Below, piece after piece: positions 12,448-23,857 of a DNA stretch of 64,000 bases. Under the pieces are notes generated by a model. That model worked only from the letters and a program-made list of their open reading frames with translations. It did no database searches and had not been told where the DNA came from. Source of the DNA: Antilocapra americana (Eukaryota; Chordata; Mammalia; Artiodactyla; Antilocapridae); assembly GCA_007570785.1 (NCBI GenBank), contig ML662449.1:15088491-15152490 (forward strand), in the 5' to 3' direction. A program made the position numbers and the translations under genes. Positions within the stretch are counted from its first letter, which is position 1. Each line of letters opens with the position of its first letter.

Positions 12448-13420
12448 AAAAAAATTTTAAATGTTTTTGTTCATTTTTTCCTTCAGTTTCAGAAATTTGA
12501 AATGGTGCATACAAGTGATTTTGAGAGCTCTGGTCTCAAGGCACAAGGAACAAAAATCTGGTTCTCCTAAGTAGGACTATTTTTTCCCTTCAAGGTAGCA
12601 TTCTCTTCTGGTTGGGAATTAAACCTAAAGGGGGTTGGTTAAACTTGAACTGGAACTGTGAACTTAACTGGCCTAATTGAAGGTTCATTATTTTTGTAGA
12701 TTTACCCTGTTATTTTAATGGTTTGGAAAAGTTGGTCAGCCGGTGCAACAAGAGTGTGTATGACTCATATCAATCTAGATTGTCTTTTGACTCAAGTAGC
12801 CAAATCCTCATCTAAGACTTTTAAAAAGACAGAAATAAGTAAAGATCACTTTGGTGGTTAAAAAATAACTCAGGTTTCAAGCTGGAATGTTGTTTAAATA
12901 GGTATTTTTGTTTGTTTTCCAAATATTTCATAATAGTCCAGAATTAATTCGATCTTTGCTTGCACTGTTGAATCTATAGTTTTAGAAAAAACCTCTGAGA
13001 TAAGTTTGAATAATTTCTGAGCTAATTCCTTGCATTCAGTACACGCTTCTGACTGTGATTCAAAGTACATTAAGAGATGTTTCCATTCTGCTTTCTTCGT
13101 TCATTCCTTTGCTTTGCTTTCATAAACTAAGAGCTGTATTACTGATACAGAACTGAAAACCTGGGCTCATAGGACCGAATGGATAACTTAACTTCCTGAG
13201 CAAATCTCAATGATCCTGACTTGGACTGGGAAATGTCTCAGCCAAGGCTCTAAATTCTGCTCAGGAGCTGGGGTGCATAAATAAGCGCTGATGGTCACTT
13301 CTCCCTATAAAAGATTTTTTCTTAAAAATCACTTCTGATATATATTTTTTCAATCCTCCTTTGCTGGGAAAAGGGGAGCAGCAAGAAGTAGAGTTTGAAG
13401 AGAAAAAAAAGATGGCATAT

Positions 13421-13622
13421 GGCCTTCCCTGGTGGCTCAAATGGCAAAGAATTGTCTTTCAATGTAGGAGACACAGGTTCTAACCATGGGTCAGGAAGAT
13501 CCCCTGGAGAAGGGAATGGCTACCACTCCAGTATTCTTGCCTTGAGAATTTCATGGACAGAGGAGCATGGTGGGCTACAGTCCATGGGGTTGCAAAGAGA
13601 GGGACACAACTAACACTTTCAC
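13421..13622 (+). mobile_element. Bov-tA SINE
   Basis: Sense copy: head 'ggccttccctggtggctcaa', middle 'agatcccctggagaagggaa', then 'tcatggacagaggagcatgg' and end 'acacaactaacactttcaca'. The plus-strand frame across it is not a gene. Confidence 0.88.
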
Positions 13623-14477
13623 ATTTTCCAAGTAATTCAGATAGAAGAAGATGTGTGGGAGGAGCTGAGGGCGAGACAGAGTCAGTGACAAAGTGCTAGC
13701 AACCTTTTTGTTCTGATAGAGTTTTAAGAGAAGCTTCTTGATACCAATCGAAGTAAGTATTCCATTCAGTCTGTTTGATCTTACAACCAGCTTTTTCTAA
13801 ATTTGTGTGCAAAAAGATCAATTTTGGAATATCAGATGAACCCCAATATTTGGTAATTTTACGTTAAGATCTCATTTAGTATAATTTCCCCAACAGTATA
13901 AGTTTGGTATATACATAACCCTGGCTGGGGTATTAGTTAGAGGCTGGCTTTCTGATGCCTCTTGTTTCTATTTTTGAGAGGCTTTATTTCCCATTTTACA
14001 TTGAATTTATCAGGGATAAAATTCACTAGTGTAATCGTGTGATGTACATGTATCCTGCTTGTGAATATCCTCATCTGAGTATCACCCTAGAGTCATTTCA
14101 GTTGTCTTATGTGACTCAAGTTCTACCTTCAGCAGTCTGGGACCACTGTGGAGCTTAGATTGCTGAATGGCCAATTCTTTTCTGTGACATCTGGATGTGA
14201 AAGCATTTTAAAAATGAGTGGTTTCCTTATGGGAACATTGCATGGTATGAGGACTCAGCCTCCATCACGCCCATAAATTTCTCACTCACCTGAGAGAGTC
14301 ATAATTGGGAGCAGTCTTGGCCCTTTTTTTTTTTGGAGCAAATCTCTCATGTAATATCTTCACTTTTATCCTGACAAATTATGTGAAGGCAGATAATTTG
14401 AAGAAAAGCATCAGATAAGCCTCTGACATAATCACTCAGCACAGACCACTCAGTCTCCTACAACTGAGCAGCTTTGG

Positions 14478-14799
14478 TATCTTTCAACCAATCCCCACCC
14501 AGAAATTTTCAACTGGGTGGGTATACCCTGCTATCTTTCAACCAAGACTCCCTAGTACCTTTCAGTTGGTTAGGTACTCTTCAATATCTTTCAACTGAGC
14601 TCCATCCACTACCTTTCTACTGGGTGAGTTTGCCCTGGTATCTTTAAACAAGCCCCCTGCTCTATATCTTTCAAGTAGAAGGGTATTCCTTGGTATCTTT
14701 CAATCAAGCCCCACCCAGTATCTTTCCAATAGGTTAGGATACCTTGGTATCCTTCGACTGGGTACATCCCAGTATCTTTCAACTGGGAGAGGGCAGGTA
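14478..14799. repeat. Tandem repeat of six 53-55 bp units in the ERV leader
   Basis: Units start at 14478, 14532, 14585, 14639, 14694 and 14748, each with 'tatctttcaa' or a close variant. Each unit is itself two related halves of ~27 bp, one ending in a 'cccacccag'-like stretch and the other in 'gggttaggataccctgg'-like sequence. The array lies just downstream of the primer-binding region in the sense of the provirus. Because 54 is a multiple of three it reads through in one minus-strand frame (14926-14609). That frame has no recognised gag similarity. Confidence 0.8.
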
Positions 14800-14980
14800 C
14801 CTGATACACTGACAAATAAAATTCAGGATCATCAACCAACATGGGAGATTTGAGAACCAGGAGAGACTTATCAAATTTGTCTGGACTGTCTATGAAGGTG
14901 GTCAGGCAAAAGGGGCCTCTACTCATAGCAAGACTCCAGTTCCTTGTAGAGTTCAGATGAAGGAGAGAAATCTACTCTGG

Positions 14981-14998
14981 GCTCCTTCATGGTCACTA
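14981..14998 (-). other. Primer-binding-site-like sequence of the provirus
   Basis: On the minus strand, six bases beyond the LTR end, the sequence reads 'tagtgaccatgaaggagc'. Its start resembles the TGG-initiated binding site complementary to a tRNA 3' end, with G changed to A at the second position. The following bases recall the Arg/Trp-type sites of several class-I ERVs. The position next to the LTR is the strongest argument and the tRNA identity is uncertain. Confidence 0.5.
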
Positions 14999-15004
14999 TA
15001 GAAA

Positions 15005-15501
15005 TGTTGACTTAAAAAAAGTGCACAACACTAAAGTTGTGGGTGAAGTTTTATTGGGGGTAAAATGAGGACCACATGCTGGGAGACAGCACCTCAGAAA
15101 GCTCTGAGAAGCTGCTCCCAAGAAGCAATGAGGAAGGTCAGTATATGCATAATTTTGGTGAAAGAAGAATAGAGGCAATCAAGCACATATTTTTCCAGAA
15201 GTTTTCTGCTAGTCTTATGAAGTTTTCTGCTAATCATGAGGAACAGTCATTACCATGAAGGATTTTAGTGTTTTTCTAGGTATGTGGAGAAACAAAATTG
15301 GGCTCATAAAATGGGTCCTGAATGTATTTATCTGAAGACTTGTCCTACCAGTTTTTCCCTGAGCACATGTGCCTCATTTCTGTTCTTCACCCTGAACTCC
15401 TTTCAGTGTATTTTGAAAGTCAGCAGCAGCAGCAGCACATGATTTAATCCCTGTGGAAGTAGATGGCAAGTTCTATGGCAAGTATCAATTTATAGCTGAC
15501 A
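15005..15501 (-). repeat. 5' LTR of the provirus
   Basis: 497 bp with TGTTGAC at 15005 and GCTGACA ending at 15501. It is followed by TGTA, repeating the bases that precede the other LTR. In proviral sense it would have held the promoter. I cannot point to a convincing TATA box. A small internal duplication ('agttttctgcta' twice at 15199-15232) distinguishes it from the partner LTR. Confidence 0.75.
15050..15055 (-). terminator. Polyadenylation signal AATAAA in the LTR
   Basis: The minus strand reads AATAAAA about 45 bases before the LTR 3' end, a normal place for the retroviral poly(A) signal. The partner LTR has AGTAAAA at the same place, so that copy has probably mutated. Confidence 0.55.
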
Positions 15502-16784
15502 TGTATAGCAAATTGAAACATCAAACTTAAGTAAATTATAAACTAGAGGTTTAAAATTATCAGAGTCAAATGTTCACACTCAGACCTCAAGCAAAGATGT
15601 ATATTTTTGTCATCTTGCCTCAATTTTTGACATTTATATTTGTTAATGAAAGTGAACAAAATTTCTGAATCCAGGCATATTATCATTATTACGGAAATAA
15701 CATCAGTTTCCCATTTCCCCAAATTTTCCCTCTTCTGAAGTTATGCACTATAGGAAAGGAAACTTGAATTAGGAATTTGGGAGTTTTTCTAAGAGAGCTT
15801 GCCCAGTAGCCTCACCTCCCCACCAAGAAAGGAGTAGAATGTTTTATCAGCATAAACAAATCCTTTGTAATGTAAATGATAGCTCCACATATAATCTCCC
15901 TTTGAAATGTAAACACATACCTCCAGGGAAGTAAATTTGTGCTCCAGAGAGATCCAAATCATTTTTTTACTTCCAAAACATCCTTTAATCCACATTTCAG
16001 ATTTCTTTGTTTAGAAAGCCCTAACCATGCAAAAACATCAAAATATTTTCTCAACAGTCCTACAGTTTTCCCATGCAGATAAGTGAATTTTTTAAATATT
16101 TCCTGTTCATGAAGGATACATGCAGGCTTTTGAATAGTTCTAGACAAATACAGGATTTACATTACAACTTTGCAACTCACTGAATATGAATGCATCGTTT
16201 GCTCTACCTGCATGGGTATTGAAACTCAGCCCTTAAAGTCCTGGGATGTGTAATAGCTTCAAATTCCAGTTGAAGTCAATTATAGTAATTCTCAATTCTT
16301 TATTCCTAGCACCTGAGGATTTTCCTTTCTTTCTTGCCAGCTCTTCTATTCATCATTTACTTATGTTCAAAAGCCTCACACAGGATTTATAAGCGTACCT
16401 GAAATATATTCAGGTTATGTTTACCATATCATCGGAAATGAGCAACTGATGATTGTGTTTCGTAATTGTAACAATAATAGGTCCATGAGATGTCTAAGAT
16501 AAAACATAAATATCAATAGATGTTCTATATGCCAGCCACAAGCAGTGTAGACGAAGAATGACAGCTGCCATTTTCATAAACAAGGTGTTTTAGCTATAAG
16601 CCTGCTCCCTGATGGTGCACCCAAGGGGTATTAAGGGGTATTAAAAAAAACAGGATATTGGCCCTAGATACTTAAGGTGTATATCAAAGAAATAAATTCA
16701 ATAATTGCAGACTTGTATCTTTTCATACATAGAAAAGTACTAAAATCTTTAACTTGAGATGTCTGTTTTTTTGTGATTAATACT
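15502..16784. other. Intergenic DNA, nothing recognised
   Basis: No gene or clear repeat is seen between the provirus and the next BovB. Short minus-strand frames at 15789-16147 have no recognisable product. A short direct duplication 'aaggggtatt' occurs twice at 16623-16642. Confidence 0.6.
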
Positions 16785-17580
16785 AATCAATAACCTCAGA
16801 TATGCAGATGACACCACCCTTATGGCAGAAAGTGAAGAAATAAAGAGCCTCTTAATGAAAGTCAAAGAGGAGAGTGAAAAAGTTGGCTTAAAACTCAACA
16901 TTCAGAAAACTAAGATCATGATATCTGATCCCATCACTTCATGGCAAATAAATGGGGAAACAATGGAAACAGTGACAGACTTTATTTTTGGGGGCTCCAA
17001 AATCACTGCAGATGGTTATTGCAGCCACGAATTTAAAAGATGCTTGCTCCTTGGAAGAAAAGCTATGACCAACCTACACAGCATATTAAAAAGCAGAGAC
17101 ATGACTTTACCAACAAAGGTCTGTCTAGTCAAAGCAATGGTTTTTCCAGTAGTCATGTATGGGTGTGAGAGTTGGACCATATGGAAGTTGAGCACTGATG
17201 AATTGATGTTTTTGAACTGTGGTGTTGGAGAAAATTTTTGAGAGTCCCTTGGACAACATGGAGATCTAACCAGTCCATCCTAAAGGAGATCAGTCCTGAG
17301 TGTTCATTGTAAGGACTGATGCTGAAGCTGAAACTCCAATACTTTGACCACCTGATGCGAAGACCTGAATCAGTGGAAAAGACCCTGATCCTGGGAAAGA
17401 TTGAAGGCAGGAGGAGAAGGGGACAATAGAGGATGAGATGGTTGGATGGTATCACTGACTCAATGGATATGAGTTTGAATAAACTCTGGGAGTTAGTGAC
17501 GGACAGGGAGGCCTTATGTGGTGCAGTCCAGGGGGTCACAAAGAGTCAGACATGACTGAGTGACTGAACTGAACTGAACT
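16785..17580 (+). mobile_element. BovB LINE, 5'-truncated
   Basis: It starts at the reverse transcriptase catalytic box (Y-A-D-D at about 16799-16810) and ends in 'actgaactgaactgaact'. The frame at 16822-17241 stays open for 139 codons across the thumb region and then breaks by a frameshift before the C-terminal 'RSNQS'-type segment. The long minus-strand frame at 17539-17153 is its shadow. Confidence 0.9.
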
Positions 17581-18747
17581 TAACATGCAAGTTAAAATAT
17601 ATATATATTCATAGAGTAGCTTTATTATTATTTAATGGCAATGTTAAGTATTTTGTTTCCATATTATTAAAACATTATTTATTAATTAATTTAATAGCAC
17701 TACTTATGTAGGTACTTTTTACATGTGTTATCTCATTTACTTGTAACAAAATCTCTATAGAGTATTATTTACCATTTAATATATGTGAAACTGTAGTTGT
17801 GTAACATTTCTGAGAATTCACATTCAAGAAGAAGAAGGTTGATATAAAAACTGAATAATTAGCCTCCATTGCCATCTGTCAATAAGAGATAGTCTGAGGT
17901 TGTAAGCTCCCATTACTCATTTAATATGTAATATTTTGACTAATTATTGTTTGAGAAATGAAGGCAAATAAAAAAATCTAATGAGTAAAGTGTTAACACA
18001 TTTGTAGGCACTTAACCAAGATTCATGTAACTGCATACTAATTTTGACTTTTTATACATAAAGCCTTGGAATATTTAGGGTGCTATATTAGTCAATGTAT
18101 GACTATTACATTTAAAAGTTTCCCCTGTCATTTTTATTTCCCATAATGTATCATTTTATTTATAATGTTAGACTAATTTTTCCATGAGTCAACCAAGGAA
18201 ATTATCATTCCAGAGATCATTTTAATTGATTTTTATACTATTTTTATTTTGACTAGATATTATGCATGTGTCAATAAGGACAAAAGAGAATGTAATAAAG
18301 GGTAAAAACAAATGTTCAAGTATCATACTATTACTGTATCTAGAAACATATATATTCTTAGGATCATGAGTTTTTGTACAGAACTGAAGTTAAGAGTCTG
18401 TAAGAGGGTAGAATAAGAAAATGGAAAGGAACCACATTTTATTTCATTCTTTTTATCTGACAAGTGTCCTGAATATGTGCCTTTCATTAATCATCTAAGT
18501 AAGCTCTTGAGAGAAATATATTACTTAACCTTTGACAGGTAAGAAAATAATTTTAGAGGGTGGGAAGAGAGGTGGAATGGCATAAGTAGGGTTGGGAATC
18601 CATTCCAGTTTGACCTCACAGATAATATTCTCTCCTCATATGGATAGGATTCTAACTTTCATTTGGTCTTGGATTCACTCCCTATTCACTGATTAAACAT
18701 AACTTTAAGAACCTAATATATTTTGTAGGCACTCTGCTAGTAGAATG
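17581..18747. other. AT-rich intergenic DNA with possible MIR traces
   Basis: No gene is seen. The stretch 17690-17830 ('tgttatctcatttac', 'tatgtgaaactgtag') faintly fits a MIR core but is too decayed to call separately with confidence. Confidence 0.5.
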
Positions 18748-18878
18748 AAGGAGGAAATGGCAACTCACTCCAGTATTCTTGCCTGGAGAATCCCATGGAC
18801 ACAGGAACCTGGTGGGCTAGAGTCCATGGGGTCACAAAGAGTCAGACATGATTGAGAAGCTAACACACTCACACACTG
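18748..18878 (+). mobile_element. Bov-tA SINE, head missing
   Basis: The tRNA-like head is absent. The body starts at 'aaggaggaaatggcaactca' and continues through 'tattcttgcctggagaatcc' to 'agtcagacatgattgagaag', followed by a short CA-rich tail. Confidence 0.82.
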
Positions 18879-19488
18879 CTAGTAACTAGAGATGCTGAAG
18901 ACAGTGAGACAGTATTCCCAACAAAAAGAGCTCTGAGCCAGAAGACATGGAAGAGACATGCAACCAGAAAAGTGCATCCCAGTGAGATAATTACTAAGAG
19001 GGCCACTTGAATCCTGCAGAGGAGATAGAGGAAGCCTACTTTTTCTTTCGAGCTTGGGAAGACTTTCTGGAAGATGTGTTAGACATTTACAGCACAGCAG
19101 AGAGTTAATGCTTCATGCCTGGTGCATTTCTAAAGGCAGCTGCAAGTTCTGACCATACTCCATACCATTCTCTTTTAAAGTTTGCAGGGATCCCCACACG
19201 GGAGTAACACAAATTTAATATATTTAAATTTTGGAATCTCATATCTCCCTTGGAGATTTCACAGTTATCATTATACTTAGTAATATAAAATATTTGAAGA
19301 AATATTGCTGTTGTGTCAGTCACTCTCTCTGTCCGGTTCTTTGAATCCCACCAACTGCTTATGTTGCTCTCTCACTGTTGATCTGACAAAAAACTCTACT
19401 TTATTTTTGCCCTGATTCATTATTCAGTACTCAAAGACTTAGATAAACACTGATATTAAATATGTAACATATATTAGATACTGAATAA
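18879..19488. other. Intergenic DNA, nothing recognised
   Basis: No gene or family-level repeat is recognised. The minus-strand frame at 19323-19105 has no features suggesting a protein. Confidence 0.5.
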
Positions 19489-19690
19489 GGGGCTTTCCTG
19501 ATGGCTCATCCGGTAAGGAATCCGCTTGCAATGCAAGAGACTCGGATTCAGTACCTGGGTCAGGAAGATCTCCTGGAGGAGGAAATGGCAACCTACTCCA
19601 GTATTCTTTCCTGGAAAATCCCATGGACAGAGGAGTCCCGAGGGCTACAGTCCATTAAGTTGCAAAGAGTCAGACATGACTGAACTTACA
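19489..19690 (+). mobile_element. Bov-tA SINE
   Basis: Complete sense copy: head 'gggctttcctgatggctcat', anticodon-side 'aatccgcttgcaatgcaaga', body 'atctcctggaggaggaaatg', end 'gagtcagacatgactgaact'. The reading frames on both strands over it are SINE shadows. Confidence 0.88.
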
Positions 19691-19823
19691 TAGCATACAA
19701 TACCATAACAAGAAAATAGAAAATTTTACTAATGTCTTTTTAAATGTTTTAGGATATCCTAGGATGAGCTATTTTATAGCATAATTATCTTATGTTATTT
19801 AACCTCAAACATGTCTCTAAATG

Positions 19824-19872
19824 GGGGCTTCCCTGGTGTCTCAGACATTAAAGAGTCTGCCTGCAATGCATT
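19824..19872 (+). mobile_element. Bov-tA SINE head fragment
   Basis: Only the tRNA-like first ~48 bp are present: 'gggcttccctggtgtctcag' and 'gtctgcctgcaatgca'. The rest is missing, so a 3' deletion must have followed insertion. Confidence 0.65.
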
Positions 19873-20453
19873 TTACATTCATGAACATCATCCCATGCTT
19901 CCAAACTCAAACCAACATTGAATTTCCTCATTTCTGAATGAGGCCTTCTCTCATGACTGTACATCATTTCTTTTTCACCTATGCTTTCTCTGCCTGGAAT
20001 TCTCTTCTTATTTTTCAAATCCTTCAACACTTCAAATATTATTTCTGGTTCTTTCTTCTCTAGTTAAACTCTTATAGGTCACCAAGTAAAGGCACATATT
20101 TCTTGTTCTTTGTATAAGGTTTCTGAAATGTATTTGTTTGTGTGAGTTCTGCTTATGTGTTCACCAATAGCTCAGTGTTTTAAACAGGGTCACATTAACA
20201 ACAGTATCTCCTATTTTCTTTATTCCCAAGTACTACTTGAGGAATTCCATATTATTGATGAACTCTTATTACTCTGATTTTCCTTAGTTACCTCACATGT
20301 GCCTCAACAAATAAAGCTGTTTAGCTAAACTATACTTAAAAATAATAAACTCCTATGACTTGTGTGATAGTTTAAGATTTATAGCAGAGGCAAAACTACT
20401 GTCAGCTCTCCTTCTCTTACACAACTTGATCCACTGATATTTTCCATTCCTTA
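19873..20453. other. Intergenic DNA, nothing recognised
   Basis: No gene or repeat recognised. C+T-rich stretches occur around 19900-20060. Confidence 0.5.
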
Positions 20454-20650
20454 GTGTCAGTTGCTCAGCTGTGTCTGTCTCTTTGCAACTCCATGAATTG
20501 TAGCACACCACCAGGCTCCTCTGTCCACGGACTTCTCCAGGCAAGAATACTGGAGTGGGTAGCCATTCCCTTCTCCAAGGGATCTTTTAAACCAAGGGAT
20601 AGAACCCAGGTCTCCTGCAATGCAGGCATATTCTTCATTGTATAAGCCAT
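20454..20650 (-). mobile_element. Bov-tA SINE
   Basis: Antisense copy starting with 'gtgtcagttgctcagctgtg', with 'ttctccaggcaagaatactg' and 'gtctcctgcaatgcaggcat', ending at a degraded head near 'taagccatgtacc'. Several overlapping frames on both strands are its shadows. Confidence 0.85.
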
Positions 20651-21199
20651 GTACCACCTCAGTTTCCAAGTAAATCTTTGTCATGTGGTCAGTATAAAAA
20701 TATATGCTTAAGAGCTTAAAAGTAAGCTCACCAGATGGGGATTTAGCTTTACTAGCGTATGTGTATCTAGGAAAATTTTCATGTCCATGGTAATTAAAAA
20801 TCATCACTACACATTAATTATTTGTCCACCAGTGTAGGTCTCTCTTTCCTGATTTAAGCTTTTGAGATACAAGAATAAGCCAGATAAATATTTGTTAAAA
20901 GATAAGTTAAGGATATAAGGCAAAAAGATATGACACTGAAAGATGAACTCCCCAGGGTCATTTTTATGCTACTGGAGAAGAGCAGAGGAATAGCTCCAGA
21001 AGGAATGAAGAGACTGAGCCAAAACGGAAACAACGCCCAGTTGTGGATGTGTCTGTGGTGAAAGTAAAGTCTAATGCTATAAAGAACAATATTGCATGCA
21101 TAGGGACCTGGAGTGTTAGATCCATGAATCAAGGTCAAACAGGAGATGGCCAGAGTGAACACTGACACTTTAGGAATCAGTGAACTAAAAACAACATAA

Positions 21200-22009
21200 A
21201 TGAGTGAATTTAATTCAGGTGACCATTATATCTACCATTGCAGGCAAGAATTCCTAACAAGAAATGGAGTAGCCATCATAGTCAACAAAAGAATCCAAAA
21301 TGCAGTGCTTGGGTGCAATCTCAAAAATGAAATAATGATCTCAGTTTGTTTCCAAGGCAAACCATTCAATATCAGAGTAATCCAAGTCTATGACACAAAC
21401 ACTAATGCTAAAGAAGCTGAAGTTGAACAGCTCTATGAAGCCCTACAAGACTTTCTAGGACCAACACCAGAAAAAGATGTCCTTTTCATCATAGGGGACT
21501 GGAATGCAAAAGCAGGAAGTCAAGAGATACCTGGAGTAACAGGCAAGTTTGGCCTTGGAGTACAAAATGAAGCAGTAAAAGTGTAACAGCATTATGCCAA
21601 GATATCATACTGGTCATAGCAAACACTCTCTTCCAAGAGCGCAAGAGATGACTCTACACATGATTATATCCTTTGCAGCCAAAGATGGAGAAGCTCTATA
21701 CAGTCAGCAAAAACAAGACTGGGAGCTGACTGTGGCTCAGATCATGAACTCCTTTTTGCCAAATATAGACTTACATTGAAGAATGTAGGGAAAACCACTA
21801 GGCCATTCAAGGGTGACTTATATCAAATCCTTTATGATTATACAGTGGAAGTAACAAATAGATTCAAGGAATTAGATCCGAAAGACAGAGTGCCTGAAGA
21901 ACTATGGATGGAGGTTCATAACATTGTACAGGAGGCAGTGATCAAAACCACACCAAGAAAAGGAAATGCAACAAGGCAAAATGGTTGTCTGAGGAGGCCT
22001 TACAAATAG
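21200..22009 (+). pseudogene. BovB endonuclease domain and linker (broken)
   Basis: Frame 21200-21586 shows an AP-endonuclease-like core: 'RNGVAIIVN', 'VIQVYDTNTNA' and the catalytic 'GDWNAK' region. The C-terminal S-D-H-E-L-L box, with the histidine used in catalysis, is at about 21736-21753 in another frame. The domain is therefore split by a frameshift plus a small deletion near 21659. It continues into the linker at 21776-22009. In a live BovB this enzyme nicks target DNA to prime reverse transcription. Confidence 0.8.
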
Positions 22010-22470
22010 CTGAGAAAAGAAGAGAAGCTAGAGACAAAGGAGAAAAGGAAAGATACACTTTTTTGAATGAGGAATTCCAAAGAATAGCAAGGAGAGATAA
22101 GAAAGCCTTCCTCAGTGATCAGTGCAAAGAAATAAAGGAAGCCAATTGAATGGGAAAGACTAGAGATTTCTTCAAGAAAAACAGAGATACCAAGGAAACA
22201 GTTCATACAAAGATGGGCACAATAAAGGACAGAAATGCTATGAACCTAACAGAAGCAGAAGATATTAAGAAGAGGTGACAAGAACACACAGAAGAACTAT
22301 ATAAAAAAGATCTTCATGACCCAGATAATGACGATGGTGTAATCATCCACCTAGAGCCAGACATCCTGGAGTGTGAAGTCAAGTGGGTCTTAGGAAGAAT
22401 CACTAGGAACAAAGCTAGTGGAGGTGATGGAATTCCAGCTGAACAATTTCAAATCCTAAAAGATGATGCT

Positions 22471-23376
22471 GTGAAAGTGCTGTACCCAATGTTCCAGCAA
22501 ATTTGGAAAACTCATCAGTGGCCACAGGACTGGAAAAGGTCAATTTTTATTCCAATCACAAAGAGGGGAAATACCAAAGAATACTCAAACTCCTGCACAG
22601 TTGCACTCATTTCACATGCTAGCAAGGTAGTACTTAAAATCCTTCAATCTAGACTTTAACTATATGTGAATCATGAACTTCCAGATGTTCAAGCTGGATT
22701 TAGAAAAAGCAGAGGAGCCAGAGATCAAGTTGCCAACATCAACTGGATCATTGAAAAAGTGAGAGAGTTCCAGAAAAACATCTACTGCTTCACTGACTAT
22801 GCCAAAGCATTTGACTGTGTGGATCATAACAGACTGCAGAAAAATACTTCAAGAGATGGGAATACCAGGCCTCTTGACCTGCCTCCTGAGAAACCTGTAT
22901 GCAGGTCAAGAAGAAACAGTTAGAACTGGACATGGAACAACAGACTGGTTCCAAATCAGGAAAGGATTATGTCAAAGCTGTATATTGTCACCCTGCTTAT
23001 TTAACTTATATGCAGATTACATCATGCCAAATGCTGGGATGGATGAAGCACAAACTGGAATCAAGATTTCTGGGAGAAATATCAATAACCTTAGATATGC
23101 AGATGACACCTCCCTTATGGCAGAAAAGTGAAGAAGAACTTAAGAGCCTCTTGATGAAAGTGAAAGAGGAGAGTGAAAACTGGCTTAAAACTCAACATTC
23201 ATAAAACTAATACCACAGCATCTGGTCCCATCACTTCATGGCAAATAGATGGGGAAAGAATGGAAACAGTGATAGAATTTATTTTCTTGGGCTCCAAAAT
23301 CACTGAGGACTTTATTGCAGTCATGAAATTAAAAGACGCTTGCCCCTTGAAAGAAAACTGTGAAAAAACTACATAG
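22471..23376 (+). pseudogene. BovB reverse transcriptase domain (broken)
   Basis: Pieces in three frames: 'WKRSIFIPI' at the start of the fingers, 'QAGFRKSRGARDQ' at 22.68 kb, 'YAKAFDCVDH' (first catalytic aspartate) near 22.8 kb, and Y-A-D-D at 23096-23107 with the other two aspartates. All three catalytic aspartates are retained although the frame shifts between them. Stops and shifts make the protein non-functional. Confidence 0.85.
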
Positions 23377-23857
23377 CATGTTTAAGAGCAGAGACATCAC
23401 TTTGCAGACAGAAGTCCATATAATCAAAGCTATGGTTTTTTCAGTAGTCTTTTAAGGATGTGAGTGTTGGACAATAAAGAAGACTGAGCATCTAAGAACT
23501 GATGATTTTGAACTGTGTTGGGGAAACTCTTGAGTCCGTTGGACTGCAAGGACATCAAACCAGTGAGTCCTAAAGGAAATCAGTCTTGAATGTTCATTTG
23601 AAGAACTGATGCTGAACCAGAAACTCCAATACTTTGGCCACCTGATGGGAAGAGTCTTGGAAAAGACCTTGATGCTGGGAAAGATTGAAGCCAGCAGGAT
23701 ATGGGGACAATAGAGGATGAGATGGTTGGATGACATCACTGACTTACTGGACATGAGTTTGAGCAAGCTCTGGGAGACAGTGAAGGACAGGAAAACCTGG
23801 TGTGCTGCAGTCCACGGGGTGGCAAAGAGTCGGACATGCACTAGTGATTGAACAGCA

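Larger units (their letters stand above)
6759..15501 (-). mobile_element. Class-I endogenous retrovirus provirus, decayed, minus strand
   Basis: Two same-orientation terminal repeats (6759-7249 and 15005-15501) start with TGTTGAC and end with TTGACA or CTGACA, giving canonical TG...CA ends. TGTA lies just outside each (6755-6758 and 15502-15505), a 4-bp target duplication typical of gammaretrovirus-like ERVs. Orientation is set by a primer-binding-site-like stretch inside the right LTR, by AATAAAA on the minus strand near the LTR 3' end, and by a decayed pol C-terminus near 8.5 kb. The interior of ~7.75 kb includes ~1.5 kb of later BovB and SINE insertions. No intact gag, pol or env frame is visible, so this is a dead provirus. 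The family name is not assigned. Confidence 0.75.
20925..23857 (+). mobile_element. Nearly full-length BovB LINE
   Basis: It runs from the 5' leader ('aagatatgacactgaaagat') to the 3' tail ('agtgattgaacagcaacaag'), ~2.93 kb against about 3.2 kb for a complete BovB. Order: leader, endonuclease-like domain, linker, reverse transcriptase, thumb and C-terminal region. It has many frameshifts, several stops and a deletion of about 40 bp near 21659. The 3' tail lacks the long ACTGA array of other copies. This is the only copy here with both enzymatic domains, so it is the best local reference for placing the fragments. Confidence 0.9.

Noticed and set aside
14478..14799. Regularly spaced repeats considered as a CRISPR array
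   Set aside because: Units are contiguous and diverged with no unique spacers, and the window is vertebrate nuclear DNA.
14609..14926. A 105-codon minus-strand frame at the expected gag position
   Set aside because: Half of it is the 54-bp tandem array, it shows no recognisable gag domain, and the frame survives only because the period is a multiple of three.
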